From NCBI GenBank assembly GCA_022747635.1, contig JAKTNV010000009.1, positions 5,717,204-5,781,203 on the forward strand: DNA of 64,000 nt, read 5' to 3'. Origin of the DNA: Hetaerina americana (lineage: Eukaryota > Arthropoda > Insecta > Odonata > Calopterygidae). Each line of letters starts with the position of its first letter. The stretch's first letter is position 1. The notes under the pieces are model-generated. The model ran no database searches. It saw nothing but the letters and a program-made list of their open reading frames with translations, and was not told the DNA's origin. The translations under genes and the position numbers were made by a program. Below are positions 53,201 through 64,000 of the stretch, piece by piece.

Positions 53201-56200
53201 TGGTGTCATATTAGTCAGGGCTCCGTCTAAGGAGCCGTGTATTGTGTGGTTCCAGTGTCCATTAAACTTACCCTAAGCCGTTTCACTACCACAAATAAAA
53301 ATGAAAACTATTAAAAATTTAAATGTCTAAGTCCCAATATATTTTATACCAAAATATGAGCACTTTTCTCATCATTCCTCAATTTTACGTATCCATCGGG
53401 ACTTATTGCCGCTTTAATAAAAGAAGGAGATACCTTGGGAAGACTCACCTAATTTTAAAAGAGGATATAACAGCGCGTTTTCATTCGTCCTAATTTATTT
53501 GAGGATTAACAGCCCTGCAGTGAAAACATAAAGGCAATGATAATGAGTGGAAGGTAGAACTGGAGTAAGAGGAAGAAAGAGAGGACCTGGTCGTTGTATC
53601 TGGATATCACAGGAAAAAAATGTACACGTATCGATGGTGTATGTATGTACATATATGGATGCACTCGTATCCGGCACTTGTACCACATGTAAAGGGCGAA
53701 CACAGGAGAGGTGGGGAAGACAGAATCGAGCAGATCACAAGGGCAAAAATATTTCCTTGACTGGGATACATACTTCCTTGTCCCAGTAACGTTACGAGTT
53801 ATTTTCCATCATCAGTTGGGATGAAAACGTAGCGTGTGTACCCAATTCAATACAAATATGGCTTAACTAAGATGTTAAATATAATTTCCCAGAACCAAGA
53901 TGGATCAAATAAAAAAATCTAATTTCCCTAGAAGGAGTGTCATCTGTTTCCGTTCGTTACACAATGCTCTGTTTTACGAGTATGTTTCCCATTATGTGGC
54001 CTTTCAACGGTGTAATGATAAGAGTTATCGCTTAAATAAACTGGAAACTTGATATACGTTGACGAATGATGGCCTTATCACACCCAATCATATTTAGGTT
54101 CAGATGTTATTCCATTTCAGTCAAAACTTAAAATCTTCAGCGCGAACAATTGATGCCGAGTGATGATTGACGCAGTCTGAAGCTTCAAAACATGTCATGT
54201 CTTCAAAACCTCGAGCTAGAAGAAAAATACCTTGATACAAAATGGAAAACATTCAGACTGTTCTTGGTATCAATTTCTACTTAGGAGAGTCAGATGGGTA
54301 AAAAGGCAGGAGATCCCTTGGCTCGCTCTCCTCTGCATTTCTCTGCAGGTCTACTGCAGACTGTGGGAGTCCCCGTGGGACGAGGTGGGAGCAAATGGGG
54401 AAAGGTGCGCACACGTGTAATGAAGCGAGGGAGGGAGGGGTCATCGCCCGAAGAAGAGGGAGCGCGAGAGGGTGGGTCATTGGAGAGGACGACATCGCCA
54501 CCACCAAGCCCTTCCCTCGGCCGGACTCGACCCGCCTGCCCCCTTCCTTCCCGCCCCTCTCGCGAGGGCGTGCCTACTGCCCCTGCCATCCGCCTTCTTG
54601 CCCCGACCCCGCTTATCCTGAGGTGCTGGCGGGGTTAGTATGCTTTCTTCTGTGAAGTAACGGCAAAAAAAGGAGTCGGAGCGATTGGATAACATGAAGG
54701 GAGTTGAGGAAGAACAAAGCTTATTTCCCACATTTCCCTGAAAACCACCTTGATTGAGTATGGTACGGAAAAATAGATTACATTGATTGCGAGATATTTT
54801 TTTATATTAACGTAAAACTTACAAAAAATAGATAGTGAAATATTAATTCAGAAGTTTGGCCCTTTCAGCGTAATATATTCTGACATAATTAATTACATTT
54901 TTGTGTGAATCACAATTTCTCATATCGAGTTTTACTTAAACAATGTTATTTTACTTAGCATCTTATCTCAATACAATGAGGAACTGTAAGTACTGAACTC
55001 CTATTACCCGTTGATATTAATGCATAACGTTAAAGATTGCTTACAATACCAAATGCATCGTAGCAACTCTACACATCATCAACGGACTTCTTTCAAAATT
55101 TGAAAATTTCACGGGATCAAGACGCTTTTCTTCAATTTCTTCTATGTAGTCTAATCAGCGCCAAGGCTTCAGGTACATTTAAGATGAAGTCTCCTTAAGA
55201 GGAAGTAAAGTCGCCCTCTTATTTTTCAAAGAAATTATATCTCTCCAGTTCGTTTGATGACACCTTACTTCACTCGTATTTAATGCCATTTTGCAGATAC
55301 TCCGAGCGTGCTTTTTCATTTTAGGCCTGATGTTCAAAGTTAGAGGAACCTTGTAATTTTGCTAGACGTGCTGTACTTTACATATTATGGCACACAATTA
55401 CACAAATGACGTCCCCTTTTGATCTTCTGTTGGAAAGGTAACGCTCAAATACACCCGCGGCACAGGAAAATGCAACGGTAACTTCAAGTGGTCTCTGGGT
55501 TCAGACCAAGGAAAAGCGAATGTGATGGAGACGCCTGTCGCGCTGGGCATGTCGCCAGGTACCGTCTAAATTCGTATGGTTACTCGTGACAAGGCGAAGT
55601 TTGATCGCAAAGCGAACGTGCTTAAAAACCATTCCTAGGAAAGTTATGATTTTCACATCCGCCGATTCTGAAATATTCAGGGAAGCCCGAGCAGCAACCA
55701 CCGGGGTTGGAGACAATACGCCTCCGACCCCTTCCTTCGGTGACTGAATAGGAATGCTTCAGATTTTCACACAAGAGAAGAAATGATATTCAGTATGCCG
55801 GAATGCGTTATCGATGGCAGATTAATTTGACTCTATATAACTCATGGACGGGACACGCTACTGACAATATATTATTTTGACGTTATGCCATGAGCACAAT
55901 ATGACCGAAATGGTAATATAGATTATATTACCCGAAGAACACAATTCGCTTCGCCATGACTATATAACCTCATCCATCATCAGCGGTCATCAATCCTGGA
56001 TTTGGTTTGACGCGGCCCTCCAATCAATTCTCCTATCTGACGATCTCTTCATGCCTTTACAATTCTTTTATTTGACTCACGTACCTCAACAGAGGCAGTT
56101 ATTTCCGTTCCGGTGTGCTCTCGGCTTGCCATCTTAACAATGAAACGGCCCTCTTTATTTGTTCCTTGTCTTTGTCGTAGACTTTTTTACTTCGTCCTAT

Positions 56201-57239
56201 CTTTCTAGGGCGTCTTTATTATGATTCACTCTTCAATGCGAAAGAGAGTGAAAATTGAACGAGAAGAAACATATGACTTCACGGGGTCAAATCCGGGTCA
56301 CCTAACTGCAGGTCATACTATGTACGCCAGATAAACACCGATCCATCTTAACCAGAAGCAAATATCTCCCGAGTAGAAGTGAACTTTCGGTATAGCGATT
56401 GGAGGCAATGTTTCATCACCATTGCGGCAGAGGAACCAATCCGCTCTTGATTCGCCGCCCTTCACGGGATATATGCCCAAACCTTGGCGTATCTGAGCGA
56501 CGAATCGTTCAACTGCGATTTCTCTGGGTTGCCACCAGCAATAATGCATGCATTCACGGACGCTTTTGACTTCGAATCATGTTTCCGATGCACGTCCTTG
56601 AGCCTAACTTTTCCTCGGTGGATTTCATGGGATATTATTCTAATCATACCAAAATACATCGTCAGCACCTTGACATGACTTTTGTATAGAGAATAATTGA
56701 CGTAAACATTATCGCACGGGGCTGGAATAAAGGTTAATAACATATTTCTGAATTCCCCATGGACCTTCGCTCACTCGGGCAACACTTAATCCTCCGCACA
56801 CCTCATTACGTTTGCATCCGGATAATCGCGTGGCCAGTGGAATGAGGGGTGCGGGGGGAAAGGGGGAGTTGGGGGGGGAAGAGAGGCCGTGACCCCCCTG
56901 CCCCGAAAGGAAGGAGCGGAAATGGAATATAAAATAGCAGGGGAGAGAGAAGATGGAAGAAAGGGTGGGGGAGAGCGGTGGGGGAGAGCGGTGGGGGAGA
57001 GGGAGGGTTATAGAGGGTGGCCCCTTGGTTCTTTAGATTGCCAGGGCCGCGGGAGAGGACGCCTTCGGGAGGGGGAGGAAGTAAGCCCGAAGTCGAAGGG
57101 CGGGGAAAGGCGTCCGGCTAGCCAGGCGCAGCTCGGGTAAGCGGATGACAATTACGAGAAACGTGAGAATAGTTCAGCAAATAATTATAATTTATTCATC
57201 ATCTTCTAAAGGCGGAGCCTTGTCGTTGCATGTCTCTCT
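53201..57239. other. no gene recognised
   Basis: Includes a GC-rich patch at 54290-54640 and a purine-rich patch at 56840-57130 (GGGGGAGAG repeats at about 56965-57005) with long but low-complexity frames. Minus frames at 56313-56743 have no recognised motif. I see no gene. Confidence 0.35.
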
Positions 57240-57500
57240 TTCTCTATCTCTCTCTCTCTCTCTATCTCCATTGCCGCTCTCTTCAGTTCATTCTACTTGT
57301 TGCCACTCCCATAGCACTTTTTATATCATCTATTCATTTCTTTCTTGGCCTTCCTCTTCTTCCTTATTTTCATATTTTTCCCATCCATTATATTTTCCAG
57401 AAAGTTTTTATATCTCAGAACATCCACAAATCCACATTTCCATTGCTGCCAACCGAGCCTTTCCCCTCTTTCCCAATGTCCAAGTTTCGCATCCACTCTA
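57240..57500 (-). pseudogene. LINE C-terminal fragment
   Basis: Minus-strand frames give LAAMEMWICGCSEI, then a GRRGRPRKK basic motif and DDIKSAMGVATSR. This is the tail of an endonuclease-RT LINE related to 4200-4903. It has interrupted the mariner relic at 57503-58165. Confidence 0.5.
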
Positions 57501-57502
57501 AA

Positions 57503-58165
57503 TAAGCGTTTTTGCAAAGTATGCAATAACCGACGCCATGACCATTCCTGCGGATGAAATGGTCTTCGCCTTCTTTGGAGGCGGTTCTTCCTTTTGAATT
57601 CATTGTTTTGACTGTTTTTTTGTCTCGGGTGTGAAGTAATGGACCCATGTTTCATCCATGGCTATGAAATGGTGCAGAAATCCTCCACTGTTGCGGTAAT
57701 ACGTTGCTAAACGCTCAATGGAAACATCTTCACGAGACTGGTTTTGTTCTAGTGTGAGCACCCATATTGCACACAGCTTTTTCATATCCAAATTTTCAGT
57801 TAATATGCGACATACCGCACTTTTTGAAATATCTAATATGTCTGCTAGCTCGCGCACTTTAGGTTAATGTTCATCAAGTATCATTTCGATGATTTTCTTC
57901 GCCATTTCTGGAGTCGTCACCTCATTTAGTCGAGCAATGGGATGCTCGACTTGAGAGCTCTCACGGCCTTGTTTAAAATCTGCTACCCAATATTTTACTA
58001 TGGTAACGGAAAAGCACACTCAACCAGAGTAGAATCCATTATGCTTTTCCAACTTTCCATTTTCCAAAGTTCGAATTTTCTCTATTTTCTCAAATTCAGA
58101 GAAAACGTTCACTATTGATGGCTGCCAAACAAATACTAGACAACTTGGCATCTTCAAACTTGAAC
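57503..58165 (-). pseudogene. mariner transposase relic (N-terminus and first Asp)
   Basis: The minus strand reads ARLNEVTTPEMAKKIIEMIL, then (after a stop) VRELADILDISKSAVCRILT (helix-turn-helix), LCAIWVLTLEQNQSREDVSI and HHFIAMDETWVHYFTPETKK (block with the first catalytic Asp). In a shifted frame follow PPPKKAKTISSAGMVMASVI. The second and third Asp blocks are missing because the sequence changes to LINE at about 57500. Confidence 0.75.
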
Positions 58166-58199
58166 CTTAATAATCATACATCAACATAAGCTTACGATT

Positions 58200-60620
58200 A
58201 TACGATCAGTCAGAGGGCATAATCGCGTGCCTTCCCACAGGGAAACATTTGATAGCGATGGGGGATTGGAATGCGACGGTAGGCGAAGGAAGAGATGGTG
58301 ATGAGGTGGGGGACTACGGTTTAGGCACGAGAAATGACCGCGGGGAGAAAGCAGTTGAGTTCTGCAGGAGACAGCGGTTAGTCATCACCAACACTTGGTT
58401 TAGACACCACAAAAGACGCAGGTATACATGGAAAATGCCAGGTGACTCAGGAAGATATCAGCTAAATTATATCTTGGTTAGACACAGGTTTAGGAACAAT
58501 GTGATAAATTCCCACAGCTTCCCGGGAGCGGATGCGGACTCTGACCACAATTTAGTTGTTATGAAATATAACGTACGTTTCAAAAAGATAAGGCAGGGGC
58601 GGCGAGTTAGAAAATGGAATGTAGAAGCATTAAATGGGTTGAAAAGGAAGGAATACAAACAGGCGGTAGAGAAAATCATGGAGGATGGTAAAGGGCTTAG
58701 TACTAACGAAGAAAAATGGGAAATGATCAGGAAAGGGTTGTCTAAAGCCGCAAAAGACACTATTGGAACCGTTAACGCTAAAAAGGACTAGGAAACCATG
58801 GATCACAGATGAGATGATTACAAAGATGGATGAGCGACGAAAATGGAAGAATGTAAATACATAATCAGGCTAAATGAAGTACAAAGAACTAAACAATAAA
58901 TTGAGGTGGGCTACAAATAAAGCAAACAAAGCATGGGGGAAGACGCAGTGCGGGGATATGGCAAGTTTGCAGAGGAAGGGTGAAATTAGTGCGCTGTAAA
59001 AAAAGTTCCATCTTTTTCGGCATATAAGAAAAAAAGATCTATGCTAACAGTTGGAGATAAGCTGGGTAAGATAATGGTAGACAAAGGAAAGATCCAAGAG
59101 AGATGGAAGGAATATATAGAAAAACTAAGTAGTAGAGATCTCAGACCAACAAAGTTAGGCTTAGGAAAGGAACATGACGTAGACGAGAACAGCTTAGGTC
59201 CAGGCATACTTGACAATGAGATAAAAAGGGCATTAAGGGAGATGAAACTAAAAAAAGGCTGTGAGGGTGGATAACATTCCTACGGTACTACTGAAATGTG
59301 GGAGGAAGACGCAATATGGGTTGATTCGTAGTATCTATGAGGAAGGAAACTGGCTGGAAGACTTTGTGAGATCAGTTTTAGTTCCTATTCCGAAAAAGGT
59401 AAAGGCTACATGATGTGAGGACTACAGGACAATAAGTTGGATATCCCACGCAGCTAAAGTTCTTCTGAGGACCATAAACAAGAGGATAGAGAGTAGGGCA
59501 AATGATTACTTAGGGGATAACCAGTTGGGCTTTAAGAAGGGGGGAGGTATGCTTGATGCCATTGCAGTAATGAGATTATTAATAGAGAGGAATATAGGAC
59601 ACAACCAGTAGGTATTTGCCTGTTTCGTAGATTTCGAAAAAGCGTTTGATAGAGTGAATTGGGAAAAACTAATGAGCATATTGCAGAAATAGGAATAGAT
59701 TGGAGGGAAAGGAGGCTCTTCCGCATGCAGAGGAAATGATTAAAGAGGCATGGGAAGAACTGGAAGTAGGAATGAAAGTGGGCGGGGAAGTCGTAAAATC
59801 AGTTAGGTTTGCTGATGACCAAGCTTTAGTTTGTCAGTCAGCCAAGGAGTTGCAAGCATTGCTGAGTGAATTGGAAATTCAGTGCGACAGGTATGAGATG
59901 AGTATCAATATTAATAAAACAAAGGTTATGCGATTTTCTAGAACGAAAAAGGCTAAGCTTAACATTAGAATAGGAGGGCAAAAACTAAAGCAGGAAGAAC
60001 AGTTTACGTATCTTGGAAGTGTTTTGGACCAACACGGTCAAAGTAGTAGGGACGTAAGGAGAAGAATTGCGCTAGGCAAAGAGGCTTTCGCAAGGAGGAG
60101 AGAGTTGATGACATGGACTTTGAGTAAGGATGTTAAGAAAAGACTCGTTAAAACATTGATTTGGAGCGTAGCTATGTACGGCGCGGAAACATGGTCATTG
60201 AAGGAGGATAGACGTAGACTGGAGGCTTTTGAAATGTGGGTGTGGAGAAGAATGGAGAAGGTGAAATGGACAGAGAAGACAACAAATGAGGAAGTACTTG
60301 GTATGGTGGGCGAAGAGAGGGGTTTGTTGGGAGCAATCCTATGGAGGCAGGAAAAGTGGATGAAGGGGGTTTTGACCGGCAGTGGGATATTGAAGACTGT
60401 GATAGAGGGTAGAATGTTAGGTAAACGACGAAAGGGAAGGAACAGGATAGGGATGTTAGACGGGATGAAGGGAGGAAGAAAGTATTCAGAGACGAAGAGG
60501 GACCTGATGTAGGGTAGTATACTGGATGTATTTTGTTAGGAATCATACAATATTTATTTAGTAGCTGTGTCCATCCAAAAACCTACCTTAACCGTTATAT
60601 TATCTAATAATAATTATATA
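58200..60620 (+). pseudogene. LINE with (TAA)n tail, longest copy
   Basis: 5'-truncated inside the endonuclease. The frame 58249-58791 has MGDWNATVGEG and DADSDHNLVVMKYN (catalytic Asp and His motifs). RT start around 59375 (VLVPIPKKVKAT), IESRANDYLGDNQLGFKK and VFACFVDFEKAFDRVNWEKL (block A) in broken frames. A deletion removes block B. Frame 59700-60512 holds VRFADDQALVCQS (block C), INKTKVMRFSR, TYLGSVLDQHGQSSRD, YGAETWSLKED, FEMWVWRRMEKVKWTEK, EVLGMVGEERGLLGAILWRQ and GMLDGMKGGRKYSETKRDLM. The 3' end has AACCTACCTTAACCGTTATA with TAATAATAATTATATATATA. At least four frame breaks. The clade is unresolved; the TAA tail recalls I elements. Confidence 0.85.
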
Positions 60621-60666
60621 TATATGTGTATACATAATATTGGGAAGGCACAATAGAACACAAATA

Positions 60667-60791
60667 AAATAGTAACACTTAAAAGGACACTCACAGAGAG
60701 TAAGTAAGAGTCTTACTTGAAGAAGGCCTCGGAGAAGGCCGAAAGCTTAAGCAATTTACCATGTGAGTGTCCTTTTAAGTATTACTATTTT
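60667..60791 (+). repeat. PLE-like hairpin with hammerhead-like core
   Basis: Arms 60667-60694 and 60763-60791 (ACTTAAAAGGACACTCAC and its complement, one mismatch) enclose TTGAAGAAGGCCTCGGAGAAGGCCGAAAGCTT-type sequence (60716-60745 region): a CUGANGA-like element with its first C replaced by U, a GGCC/GGCC stem II, and GAAA. Same architecture as 9920-10056. A PLE RT fragment follows about 160 bases downstream. Confidence 0.5.
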
Positions 60792-60883
60792 AACTGTGAT
60801 CTATTTTGCCTTCTCAATATTATACTGCTCGTGTGAGTGTTTCCGTATAATCGATATATATACATATATATCTCGATTGTACG

Positions 60884-60886
<3 letters not shown>

Positions 60887-60937
<51 letters not shown>
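60887..60937. repeat. (TA)n microsatellite
   Basis: About 50 bases of TA, between the hairpin and the PLE RT fragment. Confidence 0.95.
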
Positions 60938-60943
<6 letters not shown>

Positions 60944-60949
60944 CTCCTT

Positions 60950-61533
60950 CAGACCTGGCCCTCCTCTCCCCTCCCCACCCACGCACCCCTCATTTCTATA
61001 TCCTTCCACAGATTCACAAGCCTAGGAATCCCGGTCGTCCGATTTTATCCTCCCGTCACTCCCCAACCGAAAGAATCTCTGCATTTGTAGACCACCATCT
61101 CCAACCGATAGTCCATTCCCTACCGTCACACACCAAAGATTCTTACCATTTCCTGGAAAGGCTAAAATCAACCTCCCTCCCTCCAGATACTGAGATTATT
61201 ATGGCCATCATATGTGTAACATCCCTATACACATCGATTCCCCACTCAGAAGGTCTCTCCGCTCTCAAACACTACCTCTCCCAACGCCCTGAGCCACACA
61301 TACCCCGCACATATTTACTCCTTAGCCTTTGCGAGTCATCCTCAGCCGCAACTCCTTTTCCTTTAACGATAAATTCTTCTTTCAAATCAAGGGCGCTGCC
61401 ATGGGCAGCAGGTTCAGCCCTTCCTATGCAAACCTCTTTCTTGGTCTCGCAGAGAAGAAATTCCTGTTAGAACACACACCACTGAAACCTCTATTGTGGC
61501 CCAGATACATCGATGAGATGTATCTGGGCCACA
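60950..61533 (+). pseudogene. Penelope-like element RT fragment
   Basis: Readable PLE RT landmarks: HFYILPQIHKPRNPGRPILS, ISAFVDHHLQPIV, KDSYHFLERL, VTSLYTSIPHSEGLSALKHY, then after a frameshift NSFSFNDKFFFQIKGAAMGS, RFSPSYANLFLGLAEKKFLL and WPRYIDE. The Asp normally preceding VTSLYT is Cys and the YIDD box reads YIDE, so catalysis is lost. The fragment ends in a 17-bp inverted repeat and is cut by the CR1 insertion at 61539. Its upstream part is a TA array and a hammerhead-like hairpin, as expected of a PLE 5' terminal repeat. Confidence 0.8.
61495..61533. repeat. inverted duplication at CR1 5' junction (second copy)
   Basis: TGTGGCCCAGATACATC (61495-61511), 5-base loop GATGA, then its perfect reverse complement (61517-61533). 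The CR1 5' end follows after five bases. Same arrangement as 30875-30904 with an unrelated sequence. Confidence 0.9.
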
Positions 61534-61538
61534 TCCTC

Positions 61539-61974
61539 ATTCTCTGCCTGGCTTCTGCCGAGAACAGACGTGCTCGAGCTCGCTCCCTAGAACCGGTTCG
61601 ACCCTACCTGAGACTACCTGCGTGCCTGCTGTTACTTCTGTGTTTGTTCTTCCCTAGTGAAGTGTAGTTTAGTGTTAGCTTTAATTTTGTGAAATAGTTA
61701 GTTTATTTAGTTTTTGTGCTGTTTGTTATTAGTTTTTAATAGTTTGGTGGTATTCCTTGTGGGTACTCTTAGTGGCTTGCGGTGGTTTTGTCCGTCGAAT
61801 CTAATTGGTTATCGGTGAGTGTTTTATTTTCTTTACCATCTTTTTTCTTTCCTTTCTTTACTTACTTACAAAGCGTAACTTATTGATTGAGCTAAATTTA
61901 ACTAACCCCTCTTAGAAATTTTAGCATAGTGCATACAGGTTAGCTTTTATTGGGAACTCAGTAGTTTAATTAGG
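61539..61974 (+). promoter_or_regulatory. CR1 5' UTR (second full-length copy)
   Basis: Same as 30909-31345 apart from one missing T in the GGTTTTTGTCC run and one substitution. Confidence 0.7.
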
Positions 61975-63000
61975 ATGGCTTCATCTAGGTCCCCTGTTGC
62001 CATGCTCGAAGGCACTGGCGAATGCGCGGCTTTAAGGGCCCGTATTGTCATGCTGGAGAGAATGGTGCGGGAGCTTCGATCGGTGATCGCTGGCCGGAGG
62101 ACTCCCCTCAGGAGAGATGGTGCTCGGGGTGGGAATACGAAAACCCGCCACGCCCATATGGGTGCACGGATTCGTCCGAATGCTACACGTGGCTGGGCGA
62201 TTAGAGACCTACCCCGTGTCCCATCTCTCAACGAGGGAGTGTCTCACGTCCGTAGGTCGGACGATTGGAGGGTCGTCTCTCGGGGCAAGGGGAAGGTAAC
62301 GCTGCGGCGTGGATTGGACTCTGCGGAGGCAGATACCATCCCCGTCTCCAACAGGTACCAGGTGTTGTCGGATGACAGCACCACCGTACCTGCAGCCCCT
62401 ACCCCTACTCCGAGGGCACTGCCTAGGGTAAGACGTCAGGGAACGGGAAGGGAGGGAATTGTAGTAATAGGTAGCTCGAATGTCCGTCGTGTAATGGTCC
62501 CATTGAGGGAGAGGGCGCGCCGCGTAGGCGCCGATCAACGGGTGACCGCCTGGTGTATACCAGGCGGAGGAGTCCCTCAGGTGACGAAGGCGATCGAGGC
62601 GGCGGTCAAAGGCACGAAGTGCTCTAGGCTGCAGGTCGTGGCCCATGTGGGCACCAACGACGTCACGGACCGTGGATCCGAGGAGGTCCTCCGTTCCCTT
62701 AGGGAACTGAGCTCCGAGGTGAAGCGCGTCCAGGGCGTCGAGGGGGTTCGGCTGGGACTAACGGTCTGCAGCATCGTTCCGAGGGAGGATCGCGGGTCTC
62801 TGGTTTGGAGCCGAGTGGAAGGCATAAACCAGAGACTATCGAGATTCTGCTCGGACATAGGAGCCTCCTTCGTCGACCTCAGACCAACCCTCCGATCTTG
62901 CAGGACTCCCCTTAACCGATCTGGGGTCCATTACACGGCGGAAGCGGCGAGTAAGGTAGCGGATAGGATACTCGACCACTGTAGGCCTTTTTTAGGATAG
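61975..63000 (+). CDS. CR1 ORF1 protein, SGNH esterase-like (second copy)
   Basis: 341 codons, identical to the protein at 31346-32371 except Pro to Leu in RVPSLNEGVS. I counted about three nucleotide differences in the ORF by eye. All SGNH blocks and the terminal T TTT TTA slippery heptamer before GGA TAG are kept. The two copies therefore derive from one very recent source element. Confidence 0.93.
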   Translation: MASSRSPVAMLEGTGECAALRARIVMLERMVRELRSVIAGRRTPLRRDGARGGNTKTRHAHMGARIRPNATRGWAIRDLPRVPSLNEGVSHVRRSDDWRVVSRGKGKVTLRRGLDSAEADTIPVSNRYQVLSDDSTTVPAAPTPTPRALPRVRRQGTGREGIVVIGSSNVRRVMVPLRERARRVGADQRVTAWCIPGGGVPQVTKAIEAAVKGTKCSRLQVVAHVGTNDVTDRGSEEVLRSLRELSSEVKRVQGVEGVRLGLTVCSIVPREDRGSLVWSRVEGINQRLSRFCSDIGASFVDLRPTLRSCRTPLNRSGVHYTAEAASKVADRILDHCRPFLG

Positions 63001-63107
63001 AGAGCAGGTCACTTAGTGGGTCAATAACATCTGGGGATAGCGCGTATAATATTATTAATAAAAATATAAAAGTCATTGACAACACTGGCAATGATTTAGA
63101 AAGACAT

Positions 63108-64000
63108 GTGACACGCACTTCCCCACAAAGGCGTCCTAAATTACAGTCAGACACTAATAAGGACGTTATTCAACATCAAAATAATTTAACTATACTTGTT
63201 ATAAATTGCAGAAGCCTCAAGAACAAATCAGCGGATCTAGAACACATAATCCAAACTCATTCCGCTGATATAGTATTAGGCACAGAGAGTTGGCTGTGCA
63301 ATGATATTAATGACCAAGAAATTTTCCCAATAGATTTCAAAGTTTACCGACACGATAGAGATACAAGACCCGGAGGAGGGGTTTTCGTGGCAGTTAAAAG
63401 TCATTTTGAAAGCAGGCAAGTTTCATTTGAAAATAATAACATAGAAAGTGTTTGGTGCACCTTACTACGGACCAATCAACCCAACATAAATTTATGCTCT
63501 TTCTACAGACCTCCAGACTCAGATTTGAAAACACTTCACACCCTCAACGATCAAATTCACAAGTTTACACGTAAATATAATAACAGCATAAACATAATTG
63601 GTGGCGACTTTAACCTCCCTGGTATAGATTGGGACAGCAATATCGTTAAATCTGGGACCCGCGATCGCGAATCTTGCAATTCCATGATAAAATTGGTTCA
63701 AAGAAACTCCCTCCATCAAGCAGTACGCATGCCCACCCGTGGAAAAAACATATTGGATCTATTTCTTACAAACACGCCGGAACGTATTATTAGTGTATCA
63801 ACTGATGAGGGCTTGAGTGACCATAAAGCAATTAATGTCCATTTGGACATAGCAATAAAAAAGATTGTTAAACCAAAAAGAAAAATTTATAATTACCATA
63901 AAGCAGACTTTGAATCTTTTGCCAATCAATTAAACTCTTCACTACCCGAGTTCAAAACCCGCTTAAGTCATGCCAACGTGGAAGAAACTTGGACAGAATT
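63108..64000 (+). CDS. CR1 ORF2, endonuclease part (runs off window)
   Basis: Open to the window edge, and upstream to 62985 without an ATG, as in the first copy. Contains LVINCRSLKNK, GTESWL, IIGGDFNLPGIDWD and SDHKAINVH. By eye it is indistinguishable from 32479-33371. The RT part lies beyond the window. Confidence 0.93.
   Translation, partial: MTRTSPQRRPKLQSDTNKDVIQHQNNLTILVINCRSLKNKSADLEHIIQTHSADIVLGTESWLCNDINDQEIFPIDFKVYRHDRDTRPGGGVFVAVKSHFESRQVSFENNNIESVWCTLLRTNQPNINLCSFYRPPDSDLKTLHTLNDQIHKFTRKYNNSINIIGGDFNLPGIDWDSNIVKSGTRDRESCNSMIKLVQRNSLHQAVRMPTRGKNILDLFLTNTPERIISVSTDEGLSDHKAINVHLDIAIKKIVKPKRKIYNYHKADFESFANQLNSSLPEFKTRLSHANVEETWTE

Noticed and set aside
54290..54640. 114-codon ORF as a host gene
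   Set aside because: Overlapping frames of similar length on both strands, low-complexity charged and proline-rich sequence, no motif.

Overview
The window is repeat-dense eukaryotic DNA, most likely from an arthropod. I infer this from the mix of CR1-type non-LTR retrotransposons with an esterase-like ORF1, many Tc1/mariner copies, Penelope-like elements (PLEs), tRNA-derived SINEs, and an AT-rich background with (TA)n arrays. I found no convincing single-copy host gene, so the species cannot be named. Nearly all recognisable coding sequence belongs to mobile elements, most of them broken. Boundaries marked about or ~ are by-eye estimates.

Layout: 1-330 mariner N-terminal fragment (-); 740-3058 an old CR1 copy (+) missing its 3' half; 3070-3735 and 5952-6365 two diverged copies of an unnamed repeat; 4200-4903 LINE reverse transcriptase (RT) remnant (-) followed by a tRNA-derived SINE; 7485-9560 two copies of a LINE with a (TAA)n tail (-); 9920-10056 a PLE-like hairpin around a hammerhead-like core; 12041-15735 two internally deleted mariners and a mariner-type MITE; 17698-21300 a transposase-like gene split into two oppositely oriented halves beside a near-perfect 597-bp inverted repeat; 22690-23618 a mariner in a repeat that recurs inverted at 38305-38730.

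Central block, 25-36 kb: CR1 fragments in both orientations, PLE pieces, a 753-bp mariner with perfect 33-bp terminal repeats, and a structurally intact CR1 at about 30909-35860 (ORF1 31346-32371, ORF2 32479-35343). A second, nearly identical CR1 starts at 61539 and runs off the window. Downstream lie more LINE, SINE and PLE remnants; a 1.4-kb DNA transposon with a long palindrome inside its transposase (40740-42156); a mariner with both ends copied from its 3' end (50470-51340); further mariner relics; a LINE copy at 58200-60620; and a PLE RT fragment at 60950-61533.

The most notable signals are these. (1) In both intact CR1 copies ORF2 has no AUG ahead of its endonuclease domain, and ORF1 ends with an in-frame UUUUUUA slippery heptamer two codons before its stop, which suggests -1 frameshifting. 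(2) Both full-length CR1 copies are preceded directly by a perfect inverted copy of their own 5' flank. (3) Six hammerhead-like cores occur in PLE-like contexts. (4) A transposase gene looks rearranged by an inversion. (5) Several mariner derivatives have lost the catalytic core but keep DNA-binding and terminal sequences.
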